Notes: generated from the letters alone by a model not told the origin. A stretch of DNA of 64,000 bases from Onchocerca volvulus (GCA_000499405.2 HG738140.1:9575560-9639559); one strand, 5' to 3'; shown: positions 14,701 through 23,491, numbered from the stretch's first letter. Numbers and translations: made by a program.

Positions 14701-17439
14701 CATTGATTGTGGGTTCTTTCTGCCCCCCCCCCCCCAGGGGAATTTAACGAAATGATGGAGATTGCTATAACATACATAAGGTATATTAGGAATTGCCCCT
14801 TCTTATGAATATCTATTAATCATTTTTTGTCGAACCTTCTCCTCCCCTTTCTCCCTCTCTTTCCCATTCTTTTTCCAATTCCAAATCTCTATCAAATTAT
14901 ACAAATTCTTTTGCAGCAAACACATCAATCGGTCACTTTCCTAGCAAAAACTTATGATACAGTGATTTGTTCACTGGAATATGAAAGAACCCAATTTTTC
15001 CTTCATCAAATTGAATCCAGTTAATTCTCTCTTTTTACTTTTATTTTTTTCTTGCCAGCAACTACTTCACTCATTCACTATTATTACTACTACCCCTTAA
15101 ACATTTGTCATCATAATATAGCCAAAACTCTCATTTCTTTAAATGAAATCAGCATAATATTAAAATGTGTGTGGAATTTCCGAAATTTAATTTAAATTAA
15201 GTTCTGCTGTATACTGTGACATTACTAAAACAGTGTAAATGCAAGCTGTAGTCACTGATATGAAATCCTACTTCTATTCCCAAAAAATCTTTTGGAGAAT
15301 TTTTTGTTTCCCAATTCAATGCTATACGGCAACAATAATTATTAAATAAATTCAGATGAAGCATACTGCACAGCTTTCATAAGGCTGATTTCCCATGTCT
15401 TTTAATGATTCCATAATAGCTCACTATCACCAAGTGATAAAGGCCTAGTGAGATCATTCACTGAAAGCTAGCTATGTGAACCTTTTTTTTTATATTTGCT
15501 TTTTAGCATACCATTTATAGATGTATATCTCTTCATCTGTGTTATCCATCTGTATCACTACTAATCATTAACGGACAGTGAACCCTCTCAACATGTCTGC
15601 TTCCTCCGTTTTCTGACAAACAATATTTACGCATACATATAAATGAAACTTGTCCTGTGAACTTTTAACAAATCCATTCTTCTCGTCAATATTTAGCAAC
15701 ACTGATTTCTTTATATTAATGACAGTGAGAAAATAAATGCAATGCGTCCTCAAAAAAAAAAAAAAAAGAACAGAATCAGAACTATCATCTTCAATCTCAC
15801 AAAACTGAAGAATAAATCACGTACTTAATAAGGCTTGCAATATGAATCGAAACGGGCCATATGGATTAATAACAATTTTTTAAATTTCATTACTCAATTT
15901 TAGTTTCATATATCGACTAATTATATTGATTTAGCTCTTAACTGTTGACTTATTTACATTTCTTCCTTTTGAGTAAACTCTTTAATTTTTTTAATTCAAA
16001 AAGTCTCAAAACTTCCAAAAAAAGAGGAAAAGAAATTAAAAATGTAGATTAGAGGCAAGAACCATTATCAGCCATGGTAATGAACAAAAAATAATCGGTA
16101 GATAAATCATTACTGTCATTGGAAAATTGAACAAACCTAAGATGACAGATAGGATGGACGGATGAAATTTCAGAAGAAAATAATTCTCGAGTTTGCATAG
16201 CAGCCATCACAACATGATTGAGCGATATATCATCCTTTCGATCTTGGAGTAATAGCGAGTAACTATCTTCAGGAACATCTTCTGGTCGATAGAATCGCGT
16301 AACCTTTACTGACAGTTGGTCTCGTTTTGTCTGTAAAGCTCGATTAATTATGCAGAGAAGTATACTCTTTGTATATTCACATATATTGTTGCTGTCTACC
16401 ATATATGCGGAATCAAAGAATTCAACAACGCAGACTTTGTTCTTCGGATCTATAAGACAAAAAGCAATTTTTTCGGGAGAAAAGTAGAAAGAAATCATAT
16501 TTAATATCAATTTAATTAAATGTTATATCCATACAACATTAGCTATTTATTAATAGTTTCCGATAAAACTTCTTTGAGAAATCAAAGAACAGATCGGCGC
16601 ACAATTCGAAAAAAAAGACGCAACAATATTGTTTCCGAAATTTCCTTCATTGCAGTTGCTGCTCAAATTTTATCTCATCAATTTAATTATGAAGCTTAAT
16701 AGATCATTTCAATGCTGAAAATCAGAACTGCCCTTTCATATAACATTTATGATCGAATCGCCAGGATTGCAGTATTACTACCTATTTTCTTGCAAGTGGT
16801 AGAAATAAAACTTCGCACTTGTAAATTACTGGCATCACCATCAGTTTTATGGACTATTTTCCTTAACCTTCGGGGTTAAAGCAATATATGATTACTAAAA
16901 AGAAAAACGCGATCGTCAATGTCAGTGCCAGTGATGTAAGTACACGGGTAATTCGGATCCTGATTAATTATAACTGAATGGTAGAAAAACTCGTAATTAT
17001 TAGCGCTTTGTCGATATTTGCTAATTTAATTTCAGAACAGAATTTAAAAATAAATGCTATAAAATATTCGGCTGTACAATTCAAAGATCACTGTTGGTTC
17101 AATAAGATAACTAAAAATAGAAAATGCTTTGTGAATGCAATAAAATTTAACAGTTATTCAAAGATGATTCAGAATTGCCAAAAGAACAATCCATCTAATA
17201 CCTATATTAAAATTTTCTTTTCAATAGTATATTTTTAATATCGACATCTGAACAAATGAAGGAAGCACCATTTTAAAATTTGAAATTGTCCCAATATAAT
17301 ATGGATCACACTGGGACACTTCGATGAAAACATGATCGCCCGGTCGATAAAGCACTCCGTCATGTGCTTCAAAACATTTGTATTCACTATCACTTCGTGC
17401 TTTGTAGGCTTTTCCACGTTTATTTTTCGTGGAATCCCC
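2538..17439 (-). CDS. egl-27: EGL-27/RERE (Atrophin-family) transcriptional co-repressor, multi-exon, 5' end missing
   Basis: Nuclear co-repressor of the EGL-27/RERE family; family members recruit histone deacetylases through ELM2-SANT and act in patterning, cell polarity and stress responses (established for C. elegans EGL-27 and vertebrate RERE). Firm coding exons on the minus strand, 5' to 3': 17439-17269, 16330-16137, 9062-8903, 8097-7997, 7735-7618, 7187-7005, 6469-6344, 6167-6047, 5905-5745, 5585-5433, 5363-5238, 5077-4757, then an uncertain small exon, 4466-4239, 4078-3860, 3768-3432, 3054-2938, 2758-2538. Every firm junction keeps phase; these exons give 1,018 residues. From the first visible residue: BAH about 30-150, ELM2 from 166 (GEIRVG), SANT about 279-322, GATA finger 385-410, CARTDLAF block, then an M/Q/P-rich tail. 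Total length is close to what I recall for C. elegans EGL-27 (about 1,100 residues). No start codon is visible in the first exon, so the N-terminus lies further upstream (higher coordinates). Confidence 0.93.
2938..3054 (-). CDS. egl-27: egl-27 exon: His/Ala-rich tail
   Basis: Acceptor TTTCAG. It encodes [20 protein letters not shown], resembling the histidine-rich stretch of RERE. The donor CCTG|GTGCTG is weak but restores phase to the last exon. If it is not used, the frame ends three codons later (GGT GCT GTT TAA), giving an alternative short C-terminus. Confidence 0.78.
3055..3431 (-). other. 377-bp intron, no gene seen
   Basis: AT-rich egl-27 intron. Nothing recognisable beyond its T-rich acceptor. 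Confidence 0.8.
3432..3768 (-). CDS. egl-27: egl-27 exon: Gln/Met/Pro-rich tail
   Basis: Acceptor TTCTAG, donor CTTA|GTTAAC, 112 residues plus one base. It begins [20 protein letters not shown] and later reads [15 protein letters not shown] and [16 protein letters not shown]. One more codon in frame would give a stop (AGT TAA), so a missed donor would truncate the protein by about 112 residues. Confidence 0.88.
3860..4078 (-). CDS. egl-27: egl-27 exon: Pro/Gly/Met-rich segment
   Basis: Acceptor TTTTTCAG, donor CAG|GTAATT, 73 residues in phase 0-0. Pro/Gly/Met-rich low complexity ([20 protein letters not shown]) ending in [10 protein letters not shown]. Comparable to the proline-rich tail of Atrophins. 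Confidence 0.88.
4239..4466 (-). CDS. egl-27: egl-27 exon: Atrophin-type CARTDLAF block
   Basis: Acceptor CTTGCAG, donor AAA|GTCAGT, 76 residues. After an acidic start ([13 protein letters not shown]) it contains [20 protein letters not shown], the equivalent of the RERE/Atrophin block [11 protein letters not shown]...GSKLAKKREE, followed by a charged helix ([16 protein letters not shown]). This block distinguishes Atrophin-type proteins from plain MTA proteins (family knowledge). Confidence 0.92.
4545..4719 (-). CDS. egl-27: egl-27 uncertain small Gln-rich exon(s)
   Basis: Between two firm phase-0 boundaries (4757 and 4466) the sequence holds two Gln-rich coiled-coil-like pieces. The first, after an acceptor at 4720, reads [20 protein letters not shown] then a stop. 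The second, after an acceptor at 4590, reads [15 protein letters not shown] before ACT|GTTGAT. Using only the second (4589-4545) keeps phase. Using the first would require an intron of only 37 bases (4720-4756) and an internal acceptor in the second. The exact structure is unresolved; alternative splicing is possible. Confidence 0.4.
4757..5077 (-). CDS. egl-27: egl-27 exon: Ser/Thr/Glu-rich linker
   Basis: Acceptor TTTATAG, donor GAT|GTAAGC, 107 residues. Ser/Thr-rich and acidic ([34 protein letters not shown]), without a recognisable domain. The frame runs 15 codons past the donor to a stop, so splicing here is required. The clear GTAAGC donor supports it. Confidence 0.85.
5238..5363 (-). 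CDS. egl-27: egl-27 exon: charged linker
   Basis: Acceptor TTTCAG, donor AAG|GTTTCT, 42 residues in phase 0-0. It begins with basic [12 protein letters not shown] and turns acidic ([11 protein letters not shown]). No domain; low-complexity linker typical of the family. Confidence 0.85.
5433..5585 (-). CDS. egl-27: egl-27 exon: basic linker, likely nuclear localisation
   Basis: Acceptor TTTCAG, donor TAT|GTTCGT. It encodes 51 residues rich in K/R, including [11 protein letters not shown] and [11 protein letters not shown]. The start ([11 protein letters not shown]) parallels RERE HSMRTRRSR after the finger. The KRKR cluster is a plausible nuclear localisation signal (inference). Confidence 0.87.
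5745..5905 (-). CDS. egl-27: egl-27 exon: second half of GATA zinc finger
   Basis: Acceptor GTTTAG, donor GAG|GTTGAA. It reads [20 protein letters not shown] then [14 protein letters not shown], matching RERE [20 protein letters not shown] / HFKKYGELPPIEKP almost residue for residue. Together with the preceding exon the finger is C-X2-C-X18-C-X2-C, all four ligands present. Confidence 0.95.
6047..6167 (-). CDS. egl-27: egl-27 exon: acidic segment and first half of GATA zinc finger
   Basis: Acceptor ATTTCAG, donor A|GTAACA. It encodes an acidic stretch ([16 protein letters not shown]) equivalent to RERE SEDDFDSEDSEQ, then YACHHCYTS, which carries the first two zinc ligands. 40 residues plus one base. 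Confidence 0.93.
6344..6469 (-). CDS. egl-27: egl-27 exon: SANT third helix and basic tail
   Basis: Acceptor CTTTTCAG; the donor AAG|GTCATT departs from consensus. It encodes [20 protein letters not shown], the last SANT helix (RERE ELITFYYYWKKTPEA), followed by a basic R/K/T-rich tail ([14 protein letters not shown]) where RERE has RRHRRQ. 42 residues, phase 0-0. Confidence 0.93.
6470..7004 (-). other. 535-bp intron, no gene seen
   Basis: AT-rich egl-27 intron inside the SANT coding region. No gene or clear repeat is seen. Confidence 0.8.
7005..7187 (-). CDS. egl-27: egl-27 exon: SANT domain, first part
   Basis: Acceptor after a long T run (TTTTTTCAG), donor AGA|GTAAGC, 61 residues in phase 0-0. 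It contains [20 protein letters not shown] then KKELLPHH, closely matching the RERE SANT helix [24 protein letters not shown]. The leading part ([15 protein letters not shown]) corresponds to the RERE region GYDAGKALQRLVKKP. Confidence 0.94.
7188..7617 (-). other. 430-bp intron, no gene seen
   Basis: AT-rich intron of egl-27 with an A-run beside the acceptor polypyrimidine tract. Nothing else is recognisable. Confidence 0.8.
7618..7735 (-). CDS. egl-27: egl-27 exon: linker between ELM2 and SANT
   Basis: Acceptor ACTTAG, donor ACG|GTTAGT. It encodes 39 residues including [15 protein letters not shown] and [16 protein letters not shown], aligned with RERE YLRAARSMAAFAGMCDGG and the ATLNALNTLHESGYD region. 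It is shorter and more diverged than its neighbours; phase matching on both sides supports it. Confidence 0.88.
7997..8097 (-). CDS. egl-27: egl-27 exon: ELM2 domain core
   Basis: Acceptor TTTCAG, donor GT|GTAAGC. It encodes [20 protein letters not shown] then [13 protein letters not shown], matching the RERE ELM2 stretch KLPDLQPF...EELVWMPG. ELM2 mediates HDAC1/2 contact in this family (family knowledge). Length 101 bases, phase 0 in and 2 out. Confidence 0.92.
8098..8902 (-). repeat. 805-bp ELM2 intron with TA microsatellite
   Basis: The intron holds a long imperfect (TA)n tract at about 8135-8235, with more TATATA around 8290-8325, and A-rich runs. The TA tract is self-complementary and could extrude as a cruciform, and it may vary in length between individuals. 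No gene is seen in it. Confidence 0.85.
8903..9062 (-). CDS. egl-27: egl-27 exon: BAH end and ELM2 start
   Basis: After a TAGTTGCAG acceptor the exon reads (R)[18 protein letters not shown], the end of the BAH region. It continues to [10 protein letters not shown], the hallmark start of ELM2 (RERE: GEIRVGPSHQAKLP). It has 53 residues plus one base; the donor is CAG|GTTTGT. RERE has ILGYNPETRRLNSTQ where this protein has [15 protein letters not shown], so spacing is conserved. The plus-strand frame over this exon is a shadow. Confidence 0.92.
9506..9560. repeat. Two-copy 28-bp tandem duplication
   Basis: CACACTGATTCTCCTTTCTC and CACATTGATTCTTCTTTCTC start the two copies, each followed by CAACAAA. 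It lies in the large egl-27 intron. Confidence 0.9.
13774..13793. repeat. GT dinucleotide run
   Basis: A (GT)n microsatellite in the large egl-27 intron. Confidence 0.9.
16137..16330 (-). CDS. egl-27: egl-27 exon: C-terminal half of BAH domain
   Basis: Encodes 64 residues plus two bases, between an acceptor CTTTACAG and donor AG|GTTTGT. Conserved BAH features seen: [16 protein letters not shown], the LLQDR turn, and TRELF before SSVHPICHL. The split arginine codon (AG|G) joins to GKC in the next exon, as in RERE ALRGKC. The frame stays open on both sides of the exon, into the flanking introns; the homology decides the boundaries. Confidence 0.9.
16331..17268 (-). other. 938-bp intron inside the BAH domain
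   Basis: Intron between the two BAH exons, AT-rich. It holds one plus-strand open frame of 86 codons (16978-17238) that begins with a hydrophobic, signal-like segment; see the findings. Nothing else recognisable is present. Confidence 0.8.
17269..17439 (-). CDS. egl-27: egl-27 exon: N-terminal half of BAH domain
   Basis: Starts after a TATTTTCAG acceptor and encodes 57 residues in phase 0-0. A basic stretch ([15 protein letters not shown]) resembles the STKKNKKK stretch just before the RERE BAH domain. It is followed by [10 protein letters not shown] and [11 protein letters not shown], matching the RERE block YRPGDCVYIE / YFICSIQDFKL. The 5' splice site is ATG|GTGCTT, a weak consensus, but the join to the next exon (FKM-TKRD) reproduces RERE FKL-SKRD exactly in register. 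There is no ATG start in frame, so at least one upstream exon is required. Confidence 0.9.
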
Positions 17440-20400
17440 CTGAAAATATGTTTATTCCATCGAGACAACCGAAAATCAGTGACTTCCGCCAAATGATTCG
17501 TTTTAATCTAATTGTATCAGATAGTTTTCTGCCACAAATTTGGTAATAGCAAAAAAATATGAAATCAAAGATCAGTGGAACTAATGTATTTCAAATTCTC
17601 CTTTATTTTTAGGCACAGTAAGAAAAACTACGTCTGAATTAAATAAAAAGTAAAGAATCCTGCTTTAAACTAAAAGTCATTGTTAGAAACATCGCTTTAT
17701 TTTTATTTTTTTTAAAATAAGAAATCATCCGAAATTTTCTTTTGTCTAAAAAAGATTTCCCTGCAGTGAAGAATCATCGAAAAATTCAAAAAATCTCGAA
17801 ATAGCTATCATAAGACAATGTTAAATCCATAATAACAATGGCCCACAGATATGTTTTTGAAAAATTTTTTAAGAGCAAATTAAAATAAATTTCAAGACTG
17901 TAATATAAAAAAAAAAAAACCCCATCAGCATTCTTTTAATCGTCTTTTCACTCAATATATTTTAAGGAAGTACTGAAATAAAAATCGATTTCGTACCGCC
18001 CAACTTAATATCGGAAAGGTGTACTTTTTTCAAATGAATTCAAAAGACATAATTAAACCGAAAAGCCCTGCCCTTTTTCAAAACGAGTTATCATAGGAAG
18101 GAACCAATGACGGAGAACGATCAATTGGCAATAAACAATAATAGGTCGTCTTATATCCGCAAATTCTCTCAATTATGTTCTCTTCATAATAGCGGTATAT
18201 TCCTTTGAATTTTTTATCATAAAAATAAAGAAACTGTGGGATCAAATAACATTTTTATGAGTAGTAGTTACTCTAGAGATTCTGCTTCAAAATTTTGAAG
18301 ATATTTGGCAAATATGCGAGTACATCATAAATTTATAAATTTAATATTTCAAAATTATAGTTCTATCTAAACTTCTTCTCAGAAAGTTTTGCTCAAGTTT
18401 CGAAATTCTTACATCATGAAATAGCTCTCTTTTGTTCACTGTCAATCGCAACAATAATATGATTTTTAACAGATGGAAATACTTGAAAAAGCTATGATCT
18501 GCAAGTTCATTCAAAAGATCAAAAAACTCGACTTTCTCCATTCAGACTTTGCTCTTGTAGTTTTAAACATGTGCACTAATTGTAACTAAGGATCATCTCG
18601 GTCTTTTATGTACCGATGGATCAATCTATCTGTACATCCGTCCTTTCTCCGACATCATTGATATGGAACATGATGTATTTTAACCTTATTGTTCCCGTTG
18701 AGACTATAATAGACCAGATCCACTTCCCATAATCCAAGGTCGCGACATTCCTCTGGTGTTTTACCAGCTGTTTCATCTTCTTCCACCATTATTTTTTTCG
18801 TCCTCACCCTCTCTTTCTATTTTACAGTAATTACAGGTTTTTATTCCTGAAAAGAGCGACATATCAATTTCTTGGTGGCTGTTAATACTTTTTTACATGC
18901 GTCAAATAGAAAACGATGCAATTCGTAACACAATCAGCACTAAAAGAGATAAAGAAAAATTGAGTTAAGTTTTCCATATTTAAAATCCCATAAAATAAGT
19001 GAATCAAATAACAACTCTATAAGAAGCCAACAATAAACAACTGCAATTTATTTATAGCTATGGCAGCATCCTTCCACAGTAGAATAAGTGAGGAACAAAT
19101 TTTAGAAATTGATAAAAATTTAATTATAGAAAGCTAAAATAGAGAAAGAGAAAGCTGCCACGAATAAAAGAAAACATTGTCTTGAAATAAGATCAAATAA
19201 AACATTTAAATCAAAATTAATACTATTTATCACATAAATGTTTACAAAAATTCTTTCCTCAATAATTACTTTTCCAAAGGTCATATCTGTTTTTCATTTT
19301 GGATACAAGAAAATGCTCTTGTTATCATTGTTTAAGTCAAGTTTACATAATATTGAATATAATGAAATAAAAGATAACATATTATCACTATTCATCAAAC
19401 ACTGGTAATATTTTGTGTTGATTTTTGATTCGTTTTGGCAATCAATAGTATTACCGAAACAATTCAAAATAGAATCACTAAAAAGTTTTTTTTATTAAGA
19501 ACTGTTAACAAATACCCAAATAAAATTTAAAATTTCTGTATCAGTTAATTCGGAAATTAAAAAAAACGAATGAAACAGAAAACCGAATGTGCCAGTTTCA
19601 GTCAAATGCCATGGAAAATAGGATTCATTTCTGATTCCTCTTTGATGATCCCAAGAGAACACTTGGTTCGATCGAACATTACTTTTAATGTGGAATAGCC
19701 TGTAATGACAAAAGTTAGCAGAAATGCAAAGAAAGCATATTCTTTTAGATTTAAGCCTGAAAACTCTAACAAAAAAGGTAACCGGCAAGGACAGCTTATG
19801 AGTTTACAAAGAATTCAGGAAAACAATATTGACAGTCTACAGCAGTTTTCTCTTCACTTTCTCGGACCGATAATACATCATCGCTCGTTACAGCAAAGCG
19901 CAGCATTTGTTCAGAAAAATAAAAAAAAGTGAACAGCGATCAAAAGGTCAACATCAGTAATGAGTGTCATAAGCTAAACGATGATAAGGTAACATTCTTT
20001 ATACCGGGGAGATGATTTACGTCAGGAAGAGCTGGGTTGATTTGATAAGAGTGTATGCTGGTAAGAATAGATGATAACTGATGGACGACGACGAGATGAA
20101 TCGCCGAATGGCCTCCATGATGTAAGAAATGTTGTAAAGATAGATAATGATGAGATGAGAGCACTGATTCCCTTATACATTACGTAAATAGGTCGAAATT
20201 GAAGGTTTAGTACTTCCGATATTTAAATGAGATAGAAAGTAAAGTAACTTTCACACATACTATCCATTTTGAATACCTAATAATTCAAAATAGAGCAAAA
20301 ATTAAAAATAGCTAGTGATTCGATCACGTAAATAATTTCCACTGTCTGTAAAATTACTCCTCAGATGTTACTATCTTTTCCTATACAAACTTTTATTTAC

Positions 20401-23337
20401 TTTGCACTGATAGATACACTTCAGTCATATCTATCTTGCCTATATTCTTATAATAAAAATTTTTTCCAATTCTTAATATCAATTCTTTGTGTCAGAAATA
20501 ATCACTTATCTTAAAAGTACTGAATAATCAAGCAACAAAACAGAATTTTTAATAATATTAATGTCAATTTAGTGCAGAACGGTAAAATGACTTTAAAAAT
20601 TCTTCCAAGCAAAAAAAAGCCCTTGAAAATAATTCATTAATAATTAAATGAAATAAACTAAAGTGCGAAAGTAAAATAAAAAAAAAAAAAAGCACAATTT
20701 CGCAAGGAATTGTCAATAAAACCATAATTTGTTAAATTTATGCTCGAATGAGCAACAAAAGATGAAACACAGCACAACATGAGATTAAAAATTCGGTTGG
20801 AATAGAATGTCAAAGGGTCGCACAGACAAGAAAAGATCCATTCATATGCATATTTGACAGACGACAATATCAGGCGAATGCGAAAAATAGGATCAGCAGA
20901 AGCGTAAGGGAGGAAGAAGGCGATCGCGTACCCACACCGGCACCACCACCACCACCATCACTACCAGTAGGAACCTCACACACCGTACACACCGATTTCC
21001 CACACATCAATAAATTTTGTTGCATGTGTATAATCAAAAACTGAAACAAATATCTCATCAAATTTCAAATGAGCCATTCATTCATTCATTCATCTTCAGT
21101 TGACAACAATGAAGCACTGCTTGCTTTCAACAAATTGTCTAATCCGTCATATTTACCTACTGCTGTAGTAACTAAAGATCAGAAAAGCTGCTCAAGTTCA
21201 TCGCCAATACATCTTCTTTTCTTGCCAAGTGGACTGCACAACAGGCGGAAAGATGTAACGAACATAATGAGCTGTATTCTTAATTTATAAGAGTGTGAAT
21301 AACAACAACTAAAATCATCAGCCATCCAATTTTCTAGCTCTTATAATAAATACCAAAAGGCAATGGAATTGAAGAATTAGCAAAATAGAATTTAGAAGCT
21401 ATTAAATTAACTATAGAAAATATTTTCAACTTGCTGTGAAACTGGGTAGTCAAAGATAGAGTTCCGCAGAAGATTCTTTACATTTTCACTCCAAATCTTT
21501 CCCGATACACTCAATTATCATCTATTTCTTTCTTCATTATTTCTTTTATTTATATTACCTTCACTGATATCAATTTGTGTAAGATCCAGTACTGTAAAAT
21601 TCAGTATTTAAGCAGTTTAGTATTGCGTAAATTCTGCAAATTATTCTAACACACAAATGAGAGCAAAAAATCTGGACAAACTCCGGAAGCCAATAGTTGC
21701 AAAAGAAAAAAAAGAAAGAAGTAGACAAGGTATTCTAGTTTTGAGTATTAGATGATCAAGACAGCTGTTCGTTCTTCAGTGCTTTTTGCTCGATGTCATA
21801 GAGACAATCATACTTTCTTGATACATCTATTTAATTAGCTGATAAACCATTTAAAAAAACTTGCATTAGTCATCAAAGATCAAAGCAGCATTTTGTCGAC
21901 GCCTTCGGATCCGAAAAGTTCATGTTTTGCAAAAAAACAAAAAGATGTAAATTCCATATCAGATGATAATGATTTGTAGCGATATTATGAATAGAATGTA
22001 CAACAAAAAACTAAATAAATGCGCTAAAACATTGAATGAATATGAAAATATTGAGTAATGGGCCACAATAAATCATTATGAATGAAATTAAATCGACAGA
22101 ACAAGCTTATTTTGAGAATGGAAAGCACTAACAGATGGAAAGTAAACAATGGAACACAATTACTAGCAGTAGTTGAAATTGATTAAATTATTTAAAAATG
22201 AGAGAATGAGACGCAATGTTAAATTTACCTTACTGAAAAACAGTCCTCTTCATATAATACAGTTATGGATGTTTGTTGCAGATATACTCAAATCCTAAAA
22301 GTATGATAATAAGTAAACAAAGCGCAATCATTTATCAATTTTGCCAGGTTCATTTACTTAATTTTATTTATTTATATTCTCTTTCTTGATTATTGTTAAG
22401 CTTATCCAATCGATCAGCTCAGCTTGCAAGAAATCAATCAAAATTCAACTCTCAATAATTGGTAGCTGAAATTGTAATGGTTATAGCCATTTAAATGAAT
22501 ATGAAAAAAACAGAAAAGTATTGGCATAAAATATAAGCCCCTTATTCTTTTTAGTTTCTCAAAATTATTACACCAAACTAAGAACACCCCATACTGTTCA
22601 TGGTTATATAAATGCCGACGAGGCAATAATTTTTCTTATAGTATTTCGTAATATTTAAAAAGAGAAATATTGTTCTCGCTATCATTTTTAAATCAAATTT
22701 TTCAGTCATACTACTTCGTAAATTGTTTTAAAAAAGAGCAGGAATTACGTTCAGTTAGTTCTTCGAGAAAATCCCAAATCCTTACCTTCTTATTCCAAAC
22801 AAACAAGGTTAGCTAGGTTCGCATTGAGCCTCAATAATTACAAGGAATCTAAATTTTTTTCTTTTGAAAATTCTAATTTTCTTTCAATTATATTCACAAA
22901 TTTGAAAAATATTAGTACTATTTCGACGTGAGCTTTCATCTCCCACATTTTCCTAAAAGATTTACTATGACTTAAGATTTCCGCGAATGATTTTTACGAT
23001 TATATGTTAATACCATAAAAGTATCTCTCTCTTCTGCTTATTCTGTCCTTGTACTACAATTACAATTACAAACATAATCAATAATATCTGAACATATTAA
23101 ACAGAACTCCTTTCGAAATCCCATCAAATGATTAAAGAAATATGAAATTATAAAGTAACAGATATTTCAAAACATCAGGAAAATGTACAACAATTGCTTG
23201 TTTATTCATAAGAGTAAAAATTACTTCTGAAAAACTGATAAATGAGAAATTAAAACTACATTTTAAAAAAAGATAGAGAATGCAGAAAGAGTGAGAGAGA
23301 GAGAGAAGCAAGAAATGACGGAATAGAGAGAGTGTAC
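17440..23337. other. Non-coding stretch upstream of the BAH exons
   Basis: AT-rich sequence that must be intron of egl-27 if the first coding exon lies further right. No conserved domain is found. Features of note are a pyrimidine-rich plus-strand acceptor-like site at about 18790-18827 with open frames around it (18561-18969), a 75-codon plus frame (19705-19932), a region open in three minus frames (19985-20160) and a Gly-run minus frame (20870-21025). Confidence 0.6.
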
Positions 23338-23408
23338 CTGTTACTGTTATTAAAATCGGTTAGGTCGTCGTCGTCGTCGTCGTAAATCACACTAACACTC
23401 TCGGCCAT
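23338..23408 (-). CDS. Candidate first coding exon (acidic) of egl-27
   Basis: A good-context ATG (acaaATGGCC) opens a 23-codon frame, MAESVSVIY, then six Asp codons (GAC)6, then LTDFNNSN, ending at CAG|GTACAC. The acidic N/D-rich content resembles the RERE segment SEDEDNDNNSAT just before its BAH domain. The exon ends in phase 2 while the BAH exon needs phase 0, so a further exon of length 1 mod 3 would have to lie between. The Asp run is also a plain (GTC)6 microsatellite between two CT tracts, so this may be chance. Confidence 0.25.
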
Positions 23409-23444
23409 TTGTAATAAAAAAACATCTTTTATTTTCGACAAGGT

Positions 23445-23487
<43 letters not shown>
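23364..23487. repeat. (GTC)6 and (CT)n microsatellites
   Basis: (GTC)6 at 23364-23381 and an uninterrupted CT run at 23448-23487; a shorter GA run lies at about 23290-23308. The open frame through the CT run (alternating Glu-Arg on the minus strand) is low complexity. Confidence 0.95.

Positions 23488-23491
<4 letters not shown>

Larger units (their letters stand above)
9063..16136 (-). other. 7.07-kb intron of egl-27 between BAH and ELM2 exons
   Basis: AT-rich intron with no recognisable conserved gene on either strand. It contains a 28-bp tandem duplication (9506-9560), a GT run (13774-13793), a 13-base C run (14723-14735), A/T tracts, and one exon-like plus-strand frame at 12321-12491. 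Open frames at 10132-10601, 13077-13310, 14044-14668 and 14827-15024 look like chance frames: they have no domain and poor start contexts. The intron separates two halves of the conserved core, which makes automatic gene splitting likely. Confidence 0.75.

Noticed and set aside
17235..17492. 85-codon minus frame MAEVTDFRLS...
   Set aside because: Wrong frame over the first BAH exon; the homologous frame is the one giving [10 protein letters not shown].
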